NCBI RefSeq assembly: GCF_029955155.1
Contig: NZ_JAPNOZ010000012.1
Coordinates: 62,001-126,000, forward strand
Length of the DNA stretch: 64,000 bases
Source of the DNA: Psychrobacillus sp. NEAU-3TGS
Lineage (GTDB): Bacteria; Bacillota; Bacilli; Bacillales_A; Planococcaceae
Direction: 5' to 3'
The notes beneath the pieces were generated by a model. The model searched no databases. It saw nothing but the letters and a program-made list of their open reading frames with translations, and was not told where the DNA came from. This document shows positions 36,189 to 44,334 of the stretch, piece by piece. Position numbers and translations under genes: made by a program. The first letter of the stretch is position 1. Every line of letters begins with the position of its first letter.

Positions 36189-37202
36189 CTACATCTCTTT
36201 CATCTCATGGATTTTTTGCAAGGTATTAAGGTGCATTGATTTATCTTCGGGCGACTTAGCGAATTTATACCACTCCACAAGCCTGTATCCGAACATGGCA
36301 AGGATTAGTTCGTATATACAATGATTGGAAATATGGGACACATCCGCATATTCCGAAAAACCCCTGTAATATGCCGGAATGCATTTTTGGTAGTATTCAA
36401 TCATTTGACAGACGTCCGCTTCATCCGTTATTAAACTCGCAATATCCTCGCCCATGTGCCCCCATCCGGCGGTATCCCAATCGATAAGTACTATTTTACT
36501 GTCCGAATAGAATATGTTTGCCACCCAAAAATCTCTGTGACAAAGTACTATTGGTAGCTTTTCAATTCGACTGAATATTTCGTCCACATTATTATCTATG
36601 TCTATGAGCATTTTACATAGGTGCTTAGGAATTTCGCAGTCATCGGAGCGAATGTAATCATACAAAACATTCCATGACCGATAACGCAGATAGTTGTTTT
36701 TCGTAAACTCAACCTTGCTTAAATTGGGCAAATTCTGCAATACACTTGGTCGTTCAGTGTACAATTTCCCTTGAAATCGTCCCAATTCCTCGGCTATGTG
36801 TTCATACATTTCCTTGGTTAGATTTAAGCCTGACACACCATCAATATATTCCATCCACAGTTGAATCTCATCGCCATTTATTTCGGCGTGATAACACTCC
36901 GGCCAACGGAACGAATCTAAGAAAACCTTTTTGAAATCGGATGCATAGAGGTCGTATTCTCTACGCCATGAATTCGGATCACCATAACGCTCAAATTTTT
37001 TCTGTGTTTTCCAAACCACTTTATACGGCAGATTTTCACCATCAGAAGTTTCAAGTGTGCCTGTTACAAGTCGAACAACTCCCACTGTCCCACCTTGCAA
37101 CTCTTTTAGTTGATAATCTAAGTGAATTATCGTCTTGTCTAGCATTTTATTCAAAACAAGCGACAGCATTTCCTTTACATACTTTTCATCGTGATTGTTC
37201 AT
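36189..37202 (-). CDS. APH-family phosphotransferase
   Basis: 337-residue kinase-like protein of the aminoglycoside phosphotransferase superfamily. Catalytic loop LCHRDFWVANIF (Asp and Asn) and metal-binding VLIDWDTAGWGHMGEDIA are intact; the N-terminal lobe carries VVWKTQKKF with the ATP-anchoring Lys. It could modify an antibiotic or a small metabolite; the substrate is not predictable. Its start overlaps the rsgA stop by 4 nt (ATGA), so it is translationally coupled to that ribosome-associated GTPase and shares its attenuator-like leader. Confidence 0.82.
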   Translation of the reverse strand: MNNHDEKYVKEMLSLVLNKMLDKTIIHLDYQLKELQGGTVGVVRLVTGTLETSDGENLPYKVVWKTQKKFERYGDPNSWRREYDLYASDFKKVFLDSFRWPECYHAEINGDEIQLWMEYIDGVSGLNLTKEMYEHIAEELGRFQGKLYTERPSVLQNLPNLSKVEFTKNNYLRYRSWNVLYDYIRSDDCEIPKHLCKMLIDIDNNVDEIFSRIEKLPIVLCHRDFWVANIFYSDSKIVLIDWDTAGWGHMGEDIASLITDEADVCQMIEYYQKCIPAYYRGFSEYADVSHISNHCIYELILAMFGYRLVEWYKFAKSPEDKSMHLNTLQKIHEMKEM

Positions 37203-38266
37203 TTCTTCTTTCCTCCCTTTTTACCCTTATGCCGCATGGCAATCGACTTTCGCTTCGCCTGTTTGTTCAAGAGATACCCAGATCTATCATCCACAAACTT
37301 GTTTTCCCACTTCTGTACAAGGTAACGCTCCCAACGCTCCGATACCAATGATCCATCGGCAAGGGCTGCAAGAACAGCGCAGCCAGGCTCCGACAGATGG
37401 CGACAGTCATTGAATCGACAATGGGTGAATAATTTCTCTAGATCGTTAAATCCCGCACTGATCCCGTCGTCCGCACCGAACAGCCCGAGTTCACGCATAC
37501 CAGGCGTATCAATAACCATCGCACCGGAAGGGAGCATGAAAAGTTGGCGATGCGTTGTTGTGTGCCGGCCTCTACTGTCGGTCTCGCGGATCACCTTGAC
37601 AGTCATCACTTCCTGATTCATTAAGGCGTTTAGCAATGAGGATTTACCCACACCTGACATGCCGAGGAATACCACGGTTTTACCTGGCTGCAGATATTCA
37701 TTCAACCCGTCTAAACCACTCCCGGCGTGACTGGAGACTGCGTGTACTGGCACATCTGGTGCTGCTTGTTGAACCTCAGCTAACGGTGCGTTGAAATCCG
37801 GGATCAAGTCAGTTTTTGATAAGATTACGACAGGCTGGCCCCCGCTCTGCCGTGTCTGTGTCAAGTAGCGCATGATGCGGCTGACCTTGAAATCCCGGTT
37901 TAGGGACGACACGATAAATACGTAATCAAAATTTGTTGCTACGACTTGCTCCAGTATGGTTTTGACATACCTTGCCGCGTGTCCTGAATAGTCAGCGCGG
38001 GAAAATTTCGTACATCGTGGTAGCAATTTGGCAATGTGCGAAGCACCGTTTTCGTTATATTGAAGAAATACAAAATCGCCAACGCACGGAAAGTCATTCC
38101 GAGTCACTGCAGTGTGGTAGAAAGTGCCCTTAAGTACAGCCGACACTTCTCCTTGTTCAGTGATGACCGTACATTGCTCTCTCTGTAGTTCCGTAACCCT
38201 GCCCGGTATTAAACCCGCCGGCGGCGTTTCGGTTTCGATATAGCCGTATTGTTTCAAATCAATCAT
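37199..38266 (-). CDS. rsgA: RsgA-type circularly permuted GTPase, probable second copy
   Basis: 355 residues: N-terminal OB-fold (GLIPGRVTELQREQCTVITEQGEVSAVLKG), then the permuted GTPase motifs G4 LSKTDL, G1 GMSGVGKSSLLNAL, G2 TTTHRQ and G3 DTPGMRELG, and a zinc-binding CRFNDCRHLSEPGCAV. It acts in late 30S subunit maturation. Base composition is visibly more GC-rich than neighbouring genes, suggesting acquisition. An essential-type chromosomal rsgA usually lies near prpC/prkC, so this copy, coupled to an APH gene, is probably an accessory paralogue involved in drug response (inference). Confidence 0.85.
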   Translation of the reverse strand: MIDLKQYGYIETETPPAGLIPGRVTELQREQCTVITEQGEVSAVLKGTFYHTAVTRNDFPCVGDFVFLQYNENGASHIAKLLPRCTKFSRADYSGHAARYVKTILEQVVATNFDYVFIVSSLNRDFKVSRIMRYLTQTRQSGGQPVVILSKTDLIPDFNAPLAEVQQAAPDVPVHAVSSHAGSGLDGLNEYLQPGKTVVFLGMSGVGKSSLLNALMNQEVMTVKVIRETDSRGRHTTTHRQLFMLPSGAMVIDTPGMRELGLFGADDGISAGFNDLEKLFTHCRFNDCRHLSEPGCAVLAALADGSLVSERWERYLVQKWENKFVDDRSGYLLNKQAKRKSIAMRHKGKKGGKKK

Positions 38267-38308
38267 TGAACCGTTCCTTTCCTCAAAAATTCAAGTTGTA
38301 TTAGGCAT

Positions 38309-38410
38309 AAAAATACCGCGAACAAGCAGCCTCCTAAGAAGCTGCTGTTCCGCGGTGATAAACCAAAAGTGGGCTTATAATCAAAAGGGATACGAACTTC
38401 ATCGTATCCC
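38309..38410 (-). promoter_or_regulatory. tandem hairpins in the rsgA leader, attenuator-like
   Basis: On the minus strand two stem-loops with U tracts precede rsgA: GGGATACGA / TCGTATCCC followed by TTTT (38383-38410), then ACCGCGGAACAGCAGC / GCTGCTTGTTCGCGGT followed by ATTTTT (38309-38356). Both look like intrinsic terminators inside a 5' leader. Confidence 0.6.
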
Positions 38411-38434
38411 GCTAACAGCAGTATTCATGAAAGG

Positions 38435-38488
38435 TTACTGTTTACGGCATAGCAAAAAAACACGGGTGGTATTCCCGGTTGCTCCCAT
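38435..38488 (-). CDS. candidate leader peptide of the rsgA-APH operon
   Basis: 17-codon frame MGATGNTTRVFLLCRKQ, upstream of the tandem hairpins and downstream of a TATAAT box (minus strand, 38497-38502). Short regulatory peptides of this form precede several ribosome-targeting antibiotic resistance genes. The start has no strong ribosome site, so translation is uncertain. Confidence 0.4.
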   Translation of the reverse strand: MGATGNTTRVFLLCRKQ

Positions 38489-38736
38489 TCCAAGCGATTA
38501 TAAAAGATTGGAATTTACTATACCTAAAATTTGGTTAAGTTAAAACCACCAATACCATATAAGTAGTCATTAAAAACATCCCCTTTCGCAGGAAAAAGTT
38601 GAAATATAATTTCACTTCTATAGTGTGACACAACCATTTGTTAGAATCAACGGAAAATTTTGATTATAATAAAATTTAATCTGCCACTTACCTCTCCAAC
38701 TCAATCTTCTCAACAGTCGCATATAACTTGAGAAAA

Positions 38737-38821
38737 GCCATCTTCGATGGTCTATTTTCACATCCAAAATAACAAGTAGATTGCAATCAAATGTTTAAAC
38801 TAACGAAGCAGGTTAGTTGAA
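38737..38821 (+). repeat. cassette repeat 2, left arm lost
   Basis: Loop of the long (C) subfamily (GCCATCTTCGATGGTC...AAGTAGATT) and the complete right side TTTAAACTAAC-GAAGCAG-GTTAGTTGAA. Marks the return of the array after the cupredoxin-rsgA stretch. Confidence 0.6.
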
Positions 38822-38881
38822 GAAGGAATTGTAGGATTTATATAGAATATTTTCTTTAATAGAAAGATAGGGGGGACTTAA

Positions 38882-39751
38882 ATGGAGAAATATTATTGGG
38901 ATACTCAACTGGAGTACCTCAAAAGAACGAGAGATTTATATTATAACGATGACTATTTAGAGTTTTTAGTAAATAGTGTTTGGAAGATTTCTAAACCCGT
39001 ACATATTATTGATTTTGGTTGTGGATATGGGTATTTAGGACTCAAATTATTACCTCTATTACCGAAGGGTTCCAAATATACAGGGATAGATAAAGGACAA
39101 CAACTGATTAATAAGGCGATAGAATATTTTCATAGTCTTCCGTATGAATCCAAATTCTTTGTAGCAGATACCGAAGAGATTGAAATAGAGGATAAGTACG
39201 ACATTGCTGTTTGCCATGCTTTTTTATTACACATTTCCGAACCCCAAAAAATGCTTCAAATAATGGTGAATTCTATTGTTAACGATGGAAAAATAATTTG
39301 TTTTGAACCACATTGGATTTCAGGTATGTCATCTTACGAACTTGGTGGGTATGAACAATCACAAATTGTTCCACTTGGTATTCTGCAGAAATTATTCGAA
39401 GAAAGTAAAACTGATGGAAATATTGGAGCAAAAGTACCTAAATATCTATCTGAATTGGGCGTGAAGAACATTGAGTGCAGAGTAAGTGATAAAGTTAACT
39501 TCCTCTATTCAGATAAGAATCAACAAGATAAGAAAAAATTGTTTTATTCGCTTAAAGAAGATGGAGTAGGTGGAGAAATTATAAACAAAGATTATTTTAT
39601 TGAAAGTTTGACAAACCGAGGGGTTACACTTAAGGAAGCACAGGAACAATTTGAAGCTGAACTACTGTTTTCACAAGTATTTAACATGGATTCCTCTTTA
39701 ATATACGCACCAAGCATGAAAATTACTTTTGGAGATATAAAAAAGTGTTAA
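38882..39751 (+). CDS. class I SAM-dependent methyltransferase
   Basis: 289 residues. SAM-binding motif I IIDFGCGYGYLGLKLL (about 40-55), motif II-like YTGIDKGQQLI, and AVCHAFLLHISEP for motif IV. N-terminal half is the Rossmann-like core; the C-terminal part is specific to this group and unassigned. Start ATG 38882 follows GATAGGGGGG. It fills one cassette between repeats 2 and 3 (61 bp from the outer right arm, 26 bp to the next left arm). Substrate unknown. Confidence 0.8.
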   Translation: MEKYYWDTQLEYLKRTRDLYYNDDYLEFLVNSVWKISKPVHIIDFGCGYGYLGLKLLPLLPKGSKYTGIDKGQQLINKAIEYFHSLPYESKFFVADTEEIEIEDKYDIAVCHAFLLHISEPQKMLQIMVNSIVNDGKIICFEPHWISGMSSYELGGYEQSQIVPLGILQKLFEESKTDGNIGAKVPKYLSELGVKNIECRVSDKVNFLYSDKNQQDKKKLFYSLKEDGVGGEIINKDYFIESLTNRGVTLKEAQEQFEAELLFSQVFNMDSSLIYAPSMKITFGDIKKC

Positions 39752-39776
39752 TTAATCTCTAAGCCGTTATTTCTTA

Positions 39777-39851
39777 TTCAACTAACAGGTGCTTTAATTC
39801 AAGAAGGGTAAAGCCTTTTTTTTACTGAACTAAAAGGGCAGGTTAGTTGAA
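39777..39851 (+). repeat. cassette repeat 3 (A loop)
   Basis: TTCAACTAAC-AGGTGC-TTTAATTCAA ... CTGAACTAAA-AGGGCAG-GTTAGTTGAA. Near-consensus copy with the AAGAAGGGTAAAGCC terminator-type loop. Confidence 0.85.
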
Positions 39852-39957
39852 GGAGGAAAATATTCTTAAATTGTCGAAATTAAAGAATTTAGGATCTTAT
39901 AGTGGATATTATAATATCCTATCCTACACATACAATCTATAAGGAGGAATTAATGCA

Positions 39958-40650
39958 TTGAAAACAATAGGCTTAATTGGTGGGATGAGTTGGGAATCAT
40001 CAAATGAATATTACCGTTTAATAAATGAAGAAATAAAGAAGAAATTGGGGGGATTACATTCAGCCAGATGCATTTTATATAGCGTTGACTTTGACGAAAT
40101 TGAACGTTATCAAGCTAATGGTGATTGGAAAAGTGCTGGACACGCTCTGGGGGATGTGGCTCTCTCTTTAGAAAAGGCAGGAGCAGATTTTATTGTTATT
40201 TGTACAAACACAATGCATAAGGTAATAAATTATATTGAAGAAAAAATAAATATTCCAATTCTACATATTGCTGATGCAACAGCAAATGAAATAAAGAAAA
40301 CAAAAGTAACTTCAGTTGGGTTACTTGGGACTAAATATACGATGGTACAAGACTTTTACAAATCAAGAATTGAAGCTAATGATATAAAGGTATTAATTCC
40401 TGTTACTGAGGACATAGAACTTATAAATGAAGTGATCTATGAAGAATTATGTTTAGGGAAAATCAATCATGCGTCAAAAGAATATTTTAAAAAAGTTATC
40501 AAGAATTTAATTGATAAGGGTGCCGAAGGGATTATATTAGGATGTACAGAGATTGGATTATTAATAAAAGAAGAGGATTCCGAAGTTCCAATATTTGATA
40601 CAACAGTAATTCATGCTATTGAATCAGTTAATAAGGCAATTGAAAAATAG
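39958..40650 (+). CDS. aspartate/glutamate racemase family protein
   Basis: 230 residues with both active-site Cys regions, FIVICTNTMHKV (about residue 84) and GIILGCTEIGLL (about 195), and the N-terminal TIGLIGGMSWESSNEYY. PLP-independent two-base racemase family; the amino-acid substrate (Asp or other) is not certain. The start is TTG 39958, 10 nt behind AAGGAGG. A cassette gene between repeats 3 and 4 (11 bp from stop to repeat). Confidence 0.85.
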   Translation: MKTIGLIGGMSWESSNEYYRLINEEIKKKLGGLHSARCILYSVDFDEIERYQANGDWKSAGHALGDVALSLEKAGADFIVICTNTMHKVINYIEEKINIPILHIADATANEIKKTKVTSVGLLGTKYTMVQDFYKSRIEANDIKVLIPVTEDIELINEVIYEELCLGKINHASKEYFKKVIKNLIDKGAEGIILGCTEIGLLIKEEDSEVPIFDTTVIHAIESVNKAIEK

Positions 40651-40661
40651 TAGTATCTTCT

Positions 40662-40738
40662 TTAAACTAACAGGTGCTTTACTTCGAGAAGGAGTAAAGC
40701 ATTTTTTCTTCTTAAACTAACGGAGCAGGATAGTGGAA
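40662..40738 (+). repeat. cassette repeat 4 (A loop)
   Basis: TTAAACTAAC-AGGTGC-TTTACTTCGA, loop GAAGGAGTAAAGC with T6, CTTAAACTAA-CGGAGCAG-GATAGTGGAA. Right arm slightly degraded. Confidence 0.8.
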
Positions 40739-40951
40739 AGAGAAGGATTTATATACGATATAAGTATATTAGAACAATATCAAGGATTTGGATATGCAAA
40801 GGAAGCAATGAAGCAAATTGAAATAGTCGGGAAAGAACTTGGAATGAATAAAATAGGTCTGCATGTTTTTGATCATAACAAAGTAGTAAGAGGATTATAT
40901 GAAAAATTAGGTTACCAGACAACAAATGTATTGATGGAAAAAGAAATTTAA
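40733..40951 (+). pseudogene. GNAT acetyltransferase, C-terminal fragment
   Basis: About 72 residues containing only the acetyl-CoA binding half of a GNAT domain: LEQYQGFGYAKEAMKQIEIVGKELGMNKIGLHVFDHNKVVRGLYEKLGYQTTNVLMEK. The first half of the domain is missing and the frame begins inside repeat 4, so the cassette looks 5'-truncated by recombination or deletion at the site. Twelve bp separate its stop from repeat 5. Confidence 0.75.
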
Positions 40952-40962
40952 TACTTTCCTTA

Positions 40963-41038
40963 TTGAGTTAACGGATGCTTTACTTCAAGAAGGAGTAAAG
41001 CTTTTTTCTTATTGAACTAAAGGGGCAGATTAGTTGAA
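40963..41038 (+). repeat. cassette repeat 5 (A loop)
   Basis: TTGAGTTAAC-GGATGC-TTTACTTCAA ... TTGAACTAAA-GGGGCAG-ATTAGTTGAA; near-consensus. Confidence 0.85.
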
Positions 41039-41134
41039 GAAGGATTAGTTGTAATTAATGGATTTGCTTTTTTATCAATATATATTAAAATTTATAAAAC
41101 TATTTTCTAATATTAAGAAAGGGGGCAAAAAGTC

Positions 41135-41281
41135 ATGGAAACTGTTTTCAGAAGAATTGCAACAGAAGTAAAGTCATATTTACATATAGAAGATATACTT
41201 TTAACGGGACCAGTCTGTCCTTTTTTAAGCAAACTTCATATAGAAACCAGCTACCGGAAGCTTTTTGTCTATTTATTTTAG
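41135..41281 (+). CDS. hypothetical small protein
   Basis: 48-codon frame METVFRRIATEVKSYLHIEDILLTGPV... with a good ribosome site (AAGAAAGGGGG, 11 nt upstream of ATG). Not recognised. It may be the start of a longer gene lost by a downstream deletion, since no full repeat separates it from the MFS gene. Confidence 0.35.
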   Translation: METVFRRIATEVKSYLHIEDILLTGPVCPFLSKLHIETSYRKLFVYLF

Positions 41282-41520
41282 AACTGTAGAAACCTTGTTT
41301 GTGCATTTCGATTAAATATTAAGCAGTAACTAGACGCCGGTTTTTAGATGGTGTCTTTTTTGCGTATAAAAGAGAAGAATTGTGTTGTATGTGTGTATTC
41401 AGCCTGTTGCGGGATGAATTCATGAAATAGTGGAAAAAGAACAGATAAGGAACTACCAAATAACGAAAAAACTGTTGCAATAATTTGAGTGGTACCAGAA
41501 GTTTAGAAAGGGTGAGACAA

Positions 41521-41580
41521 TTGGTTAAAAAACTTAGACAATATAGAAAGGTTTCAGTGTTCAATACGCTTCTAATTTAG
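41521..41580 (+). CDS. candidate leader peptide of the MFS gene
   Basis: 19-codon frame starting TTG behind AAAGGGTGA (MVKKLRQYRKVSVFNTLLI). Its last codons and stop lie inside the left arm of the hairpin that covers the MFS ribosome site, the arrangement seen in erm/tet-type translational attenuators. Confidence 0.45.
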   Translation: MVKKLRQYRKVSVFNTLLI

Positions 41581-41600
41581 AAAAATAATTAGAAGCGAGG
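41567..41600 (+). promoter_or_regulatory. translational attenuator hairpin before the MFS gene
   Basis: Perfect 11-bp stem CGCTTCTAATT / AATTAGAAGCG (41567-41577, 41587-41597). The right arm runs into the ribosome site GCGAGG at 41595-41600, ten bases before the MFS ATG. Confidence 0.6.
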
Positions 41601-41609
41601 AATAATAAT

Positions 41610-42776
41610 ATGAAAAAACAAAAAATCTTTAATGAATCTTTTCTATTTTTATTTATAAGTAACTTTTTAGTATTTATAGGGTTTGAAATGTTGCTGCCTA
41701 TTTTACCAGCCTATTTGTTAAGTATCGATGCATCTCCCGTTCAAGTTGGTCTAATGACAACATTATTTACACTAGGTGCTGTTCTAATCAGACCTTTTGT
41801 AGGATACTATTTAATTGATAACCAACGGAAAAGTCTTGCCATTGTTGCAAGTATAGCTTTAATGATTATTACATTGCTCTATCCGATTCTTAATATTATT
41901 TGGCTTTTGCTATTGTTACGACTTTTCCATGGGGTAGCATGGGGAGTCTCAACTACAGCTAATAGTACAATTGTAGTCGATTTAATTCCTAAGTCACGGC
42001 TAGGAGAAGGTATAGGGTATTTTTCTATTTCAACAACGGTCGGGGCAATCATTGCCCCGAGTATAGGTATCCTTATCTATGACTCTTTTTCTTTCAATAT
42101 TTTAATTTGGTCATCAGTAGTGCTTAGTCTATTAGCAGTAATTGTACTTAGTTTTGTATATTCACCTACTCCTGATAAACAGGAGAGGCAACCATTTAAA
42201 TATATTGGAGCGATTTTTGAAAAAGACGCATGGTTCCCAGCGTTACTGACGGTTATTACAACACTAGGTTTTGGAGCGATTATTACCTTTTTAGTTCTTT
42301 TTGGAAAGCAAAAGGGATTGGATCATATTTTTCTGTTTTTCCTTATCAATGCGACTGTCTCTACTTTACTACGTCCGTTTACAGGAAAATGGTATGACAA
42401 AAAAGGACCTTGGTCTATCATCATTGTGTCAGCAATTCTAGGTTTTTTGTCACTTGTGTTGCTGTCTTATACGACAAACAATCTTTATCTTATAATTGCA
42501 GCGATTTTATTTGGCGCAGGATATGGAACTGTTATGCCATGTTTACAAACATGGACGGTTCAAAAGGTAAGTGAAGAAAAAAGTGGTGCTGCCAACGCAA
42601 CCTTTCTTTCTAGTTTTGACGTTGGTGTTGGAGTTAGCGCATTTATTTTAGGGATCTTAGCTGAATGGATTAGTTTAGAGATGATCTTCAGGGTTATTAG
42701 TCTAAGTTTTATTTTTGTTGCAGTTTTAGTCTATAAGGATTTTTCAAATGAAAAGAAAAGGTCTGTAAACATATAA
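41610..42776 (+). CDS. MFS efflux transporter, 12-TM drug:H+ type
   Basis: 388 residues with about 12 hydrophobic segments. The motif A-like loop between TM2 and TM3 reads FVGYYLIDNQRK, and RLFHGVAWGVSTTANSTIVVDLIPKSRLGEG resembles motifs of drug/metabolite efflux permeases of Bacillales. Likely exports a toxic compound; substrate unknown. Preceded by a leader peptide and hairpin that could make expression drug-inducible. Followed by a strong intrinsic terminator rather than an array repeat. Confidence 0.8.
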   Translation: MKKQKIFNESFLFLFISNFLVFIGFEMLLPILPAYLLSIDASPVQVGLMTTLFTLGAVLIRPFVGYYLIDNQRKSLAIVASIALMIITLLYPILNIIWLLLLLRLFHGVAWGVSTTANSTIVVDLIPKSRLGEGIGYFSISTTVGAIIAPSIGILIYDSFSFNILIWSSVVLSLLAVIVLSFVYSPTPDKQERQPFKYIGAIFEKDAWFPALLTVITTLGFGAIITFLVLFGKQKGLDHIFLFFLINATVSTLLRPFTGKWYDKKGPWSIIIVSAILGFLSLVLLSYTTNNLYLIIAAILFGAGYGTVMPCLQTWTVQKVSEEKSGAANATFLSSFDVGVGVSAFILGILAEWISLEMIFRVISLSFIFVAVLVYKDFSNEKKRSVNI

Positions 42777-42788
42777 AATCGATTTACC

Positions 42789-42825
42789 AACAAATCCACT
42801 TCTAGTTAATAGAGGTGGATTTGTT
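42789..42825 (+). terminator. intrinsic terminator after the MFS gene
   Basis: AACAAATCCAC / GTGGATTTGTT stem with TTTAT tail. The remaining 42826-43141 holds no recognised gene; a 31-codon frame at 42933-43028 (MTMIINGVIF...) has no ribosome site. Confidence 0.8.
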
Positions 42826-43141
42826 GTTTATACTTTACTTAATTTACATAATTTTGTGAATATTTACGGTACCCATATAGAAAAAGTTATAATTTTCTTT
42901 AATGGTTTTGGAAGTAGGGGTTGTCACATAAAATGACGATGATAATTAATGGGGTTATATTCAATTATGATATTATCAGTAAGCAAAAAAAAGTAGTTTT
43001 TCACTACACCCCAGATATAAAGGCTTAATTTGAAAGTAATCCTATAGAAGGTGATGGAAATTATTTGTAATAACTAGTGATATCAATTATTTTCCGAAAT
43101 ATGTAAAGCAACTTATTACTTTGGAAGCGTAACTCTTTTTC

Positions 43142-43270
43142 TTCACCTAACGGGTGCTTTAATTAAACAAGGCCTTCATCTCGATGGTCTTTTTTTTCTA
43201 TAACATTACGTAGATCTCAGAAATCCATTGTGAAATGCCACACTTATACTAACGCGAAAGTTTAGTTGAA
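43142..43270 (+). repeat. cassette repeat 6 (C loop, long)
   Basis: TTCACCTAAC-GGGTGC-TTTAATTAAA, loop with CATCTCGATGG hairpin, T run and GTAGATCTCAGAAATCC block, right side CTTATACTAAC-GCGAAA-GTTTAGTTGAA; 129 bp. Confidence 0.8.
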
Positions 43271-43451
43271 GAAGAAATAGAATGGTTTTCATTCCTCCTA
43301 AAGACTTAAGTGACTAAAATGTAACATAAGTCCATCATATTGTTAGATTAATCGATGGTTTTTCTGGTTTCAGTTTAATATATTTAAAGTATTAGAAATA
43401 TTACATCCGGTAGGTGTTGATCTAAGAATAAGGATTTATAGGGAGGTAAAA

Positions 43452-44267
43452 ATGGGAGAAATAGAGATTGCTTTAATAGTAAAAATGATAATAATTGGGC
43501 TAGTCCAAGGATTTACAGAACCAATTCCTGTGTCATCTAGTGGGCACGTAATGATTGCAAGTGAAATCTTGGGGTTAGGTGAACAAGGATTTACTTTTGC
43601 TATACTAACAAATACAGCTTCACTATTTGCGATACTTTTTATATATAGAAAAGATATCGCAAGACTTGCAGTGAATTCAATTCTTTATTTGAAAACGAAA
43701 AATCTTCGTTATAAGAGTGACTTTCGTTTTGTTTTCTTTATCATCATTGGTACTATTCCAGCAGGGGTTCTTGGGATATTATTGAGTGATTATTTAGCGG
43801 AAAGCGTTAGCATGAAAACGATTGCGCTGATGCTCTTTGTAACAGGGATTGCCTTGTGGTTAATTCGTAATCTTAAAGGTAATAAAGACGAGAGTGATAT
43901 TACAATTAAGGATGCTTTCCTCGTGGGATTAGGGCAGGCTGTCGCATTAACACCAGGGATTAGTCGGTCAGGTGCAACAATTATTTCAGCAGTTGCTGTT
44001 GGAATGAAACAAGATACGGCACTTCGATTTTCATTTATGTTGTATATTCCCGTGAGCCTCGGAGGAGTTATACTAGGTCTTTCTGATTTTCTAAATGAAC
44101 CGAATAAAGCAGACTTGGCAATTCCATATTTAGCTGCATTTATTGCAACACTATTAATGACCTATTTTGCAATGAAGTGGTTTATGGGAATTATGAAAAA
44201 TGGGAAGCTGGTTTATTTTACATATTATTGTTTCATAGTAGGAGCATTACTTCTAATTTTCTTCTAA
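43452..44267 (+). CDS. uppP: undecaprenyl-diphosphatase UppP/BacA
   Basis: 271-residue polytopic membrane protein with both signature motifs: GFTEPIPVSSSGHV (normally GxTEFLPISSSGH) and PGISRSGATIISAVAVG. It dephosphorylates undecaprenyl diphosphate and, when extra copies are present, gives bacitracin tolerance. ATG 43452 follows AGGGAGG. A cassette gene between repeats 6 and 7; its TAA stop is part of the outer left arm of repeat 7. Probably an accessory paralogue. Confidence 0.88.
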   Translation: MGEIEIALIVKMIIIGLVQGFTEPIPVSSSGHVMIASEILGLGEQGFTFAILTNTASLFAILFIYRKDIARLAVNSILYLKTKNLRYKSDFRFVFFIIIGTIPAGVLGILLSDYLAESVSMKTIALMLFVTGIALWLIRNLKGNKDESDITIKDAFLVGLGQAVALTPGISRSGATIISAVAVGMKQDTALRFSFMLYIPVSLGGVILGLSDFLNEPNKADLAIPYLAAFIATLLMTYFAMKWFMGIMKNGKLVYFTYYCFIVGALLLIFF

Positions 44268-44334
44268 CGTGGTACTTACTTCAAGAAGGAGTAAAGCCTC
44301 TTTCCTTATTCAACTAAGGGGCAGTTTAGTTGAA
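44260..44334 (+). repeat. cassette repeat 7 (A loop), overlaps uppP stop
   Basis: TCTTCTAAC-GTGGTA-CTTACTTCAA ... TTCAACTAAG-GGGCA-GTTTAGTTGAA. The TAA of uppP is the TAA of the left core. Confidence 0.8.

Noticed and set aside
38355-38543. Plus-strand open frame opposite the rsgA leader
   Set aside because: Covers the leader hairpins and promoter of the minus-strand operon; no ribosome site.
38266-38560. T-box or riboswitch before rsgA
   Set aside because: Two terminator-like hairpins are clear, but no T-box bulge motif or known riboswitch core was recognised; an attenuator with leader peptide fits better.
42933-43028. 31-codon frame MTMIINGVIF... after the MFS gene
   Set aside because: No ribosome site and no relatives recognised; listed only as a remark under the terminator.
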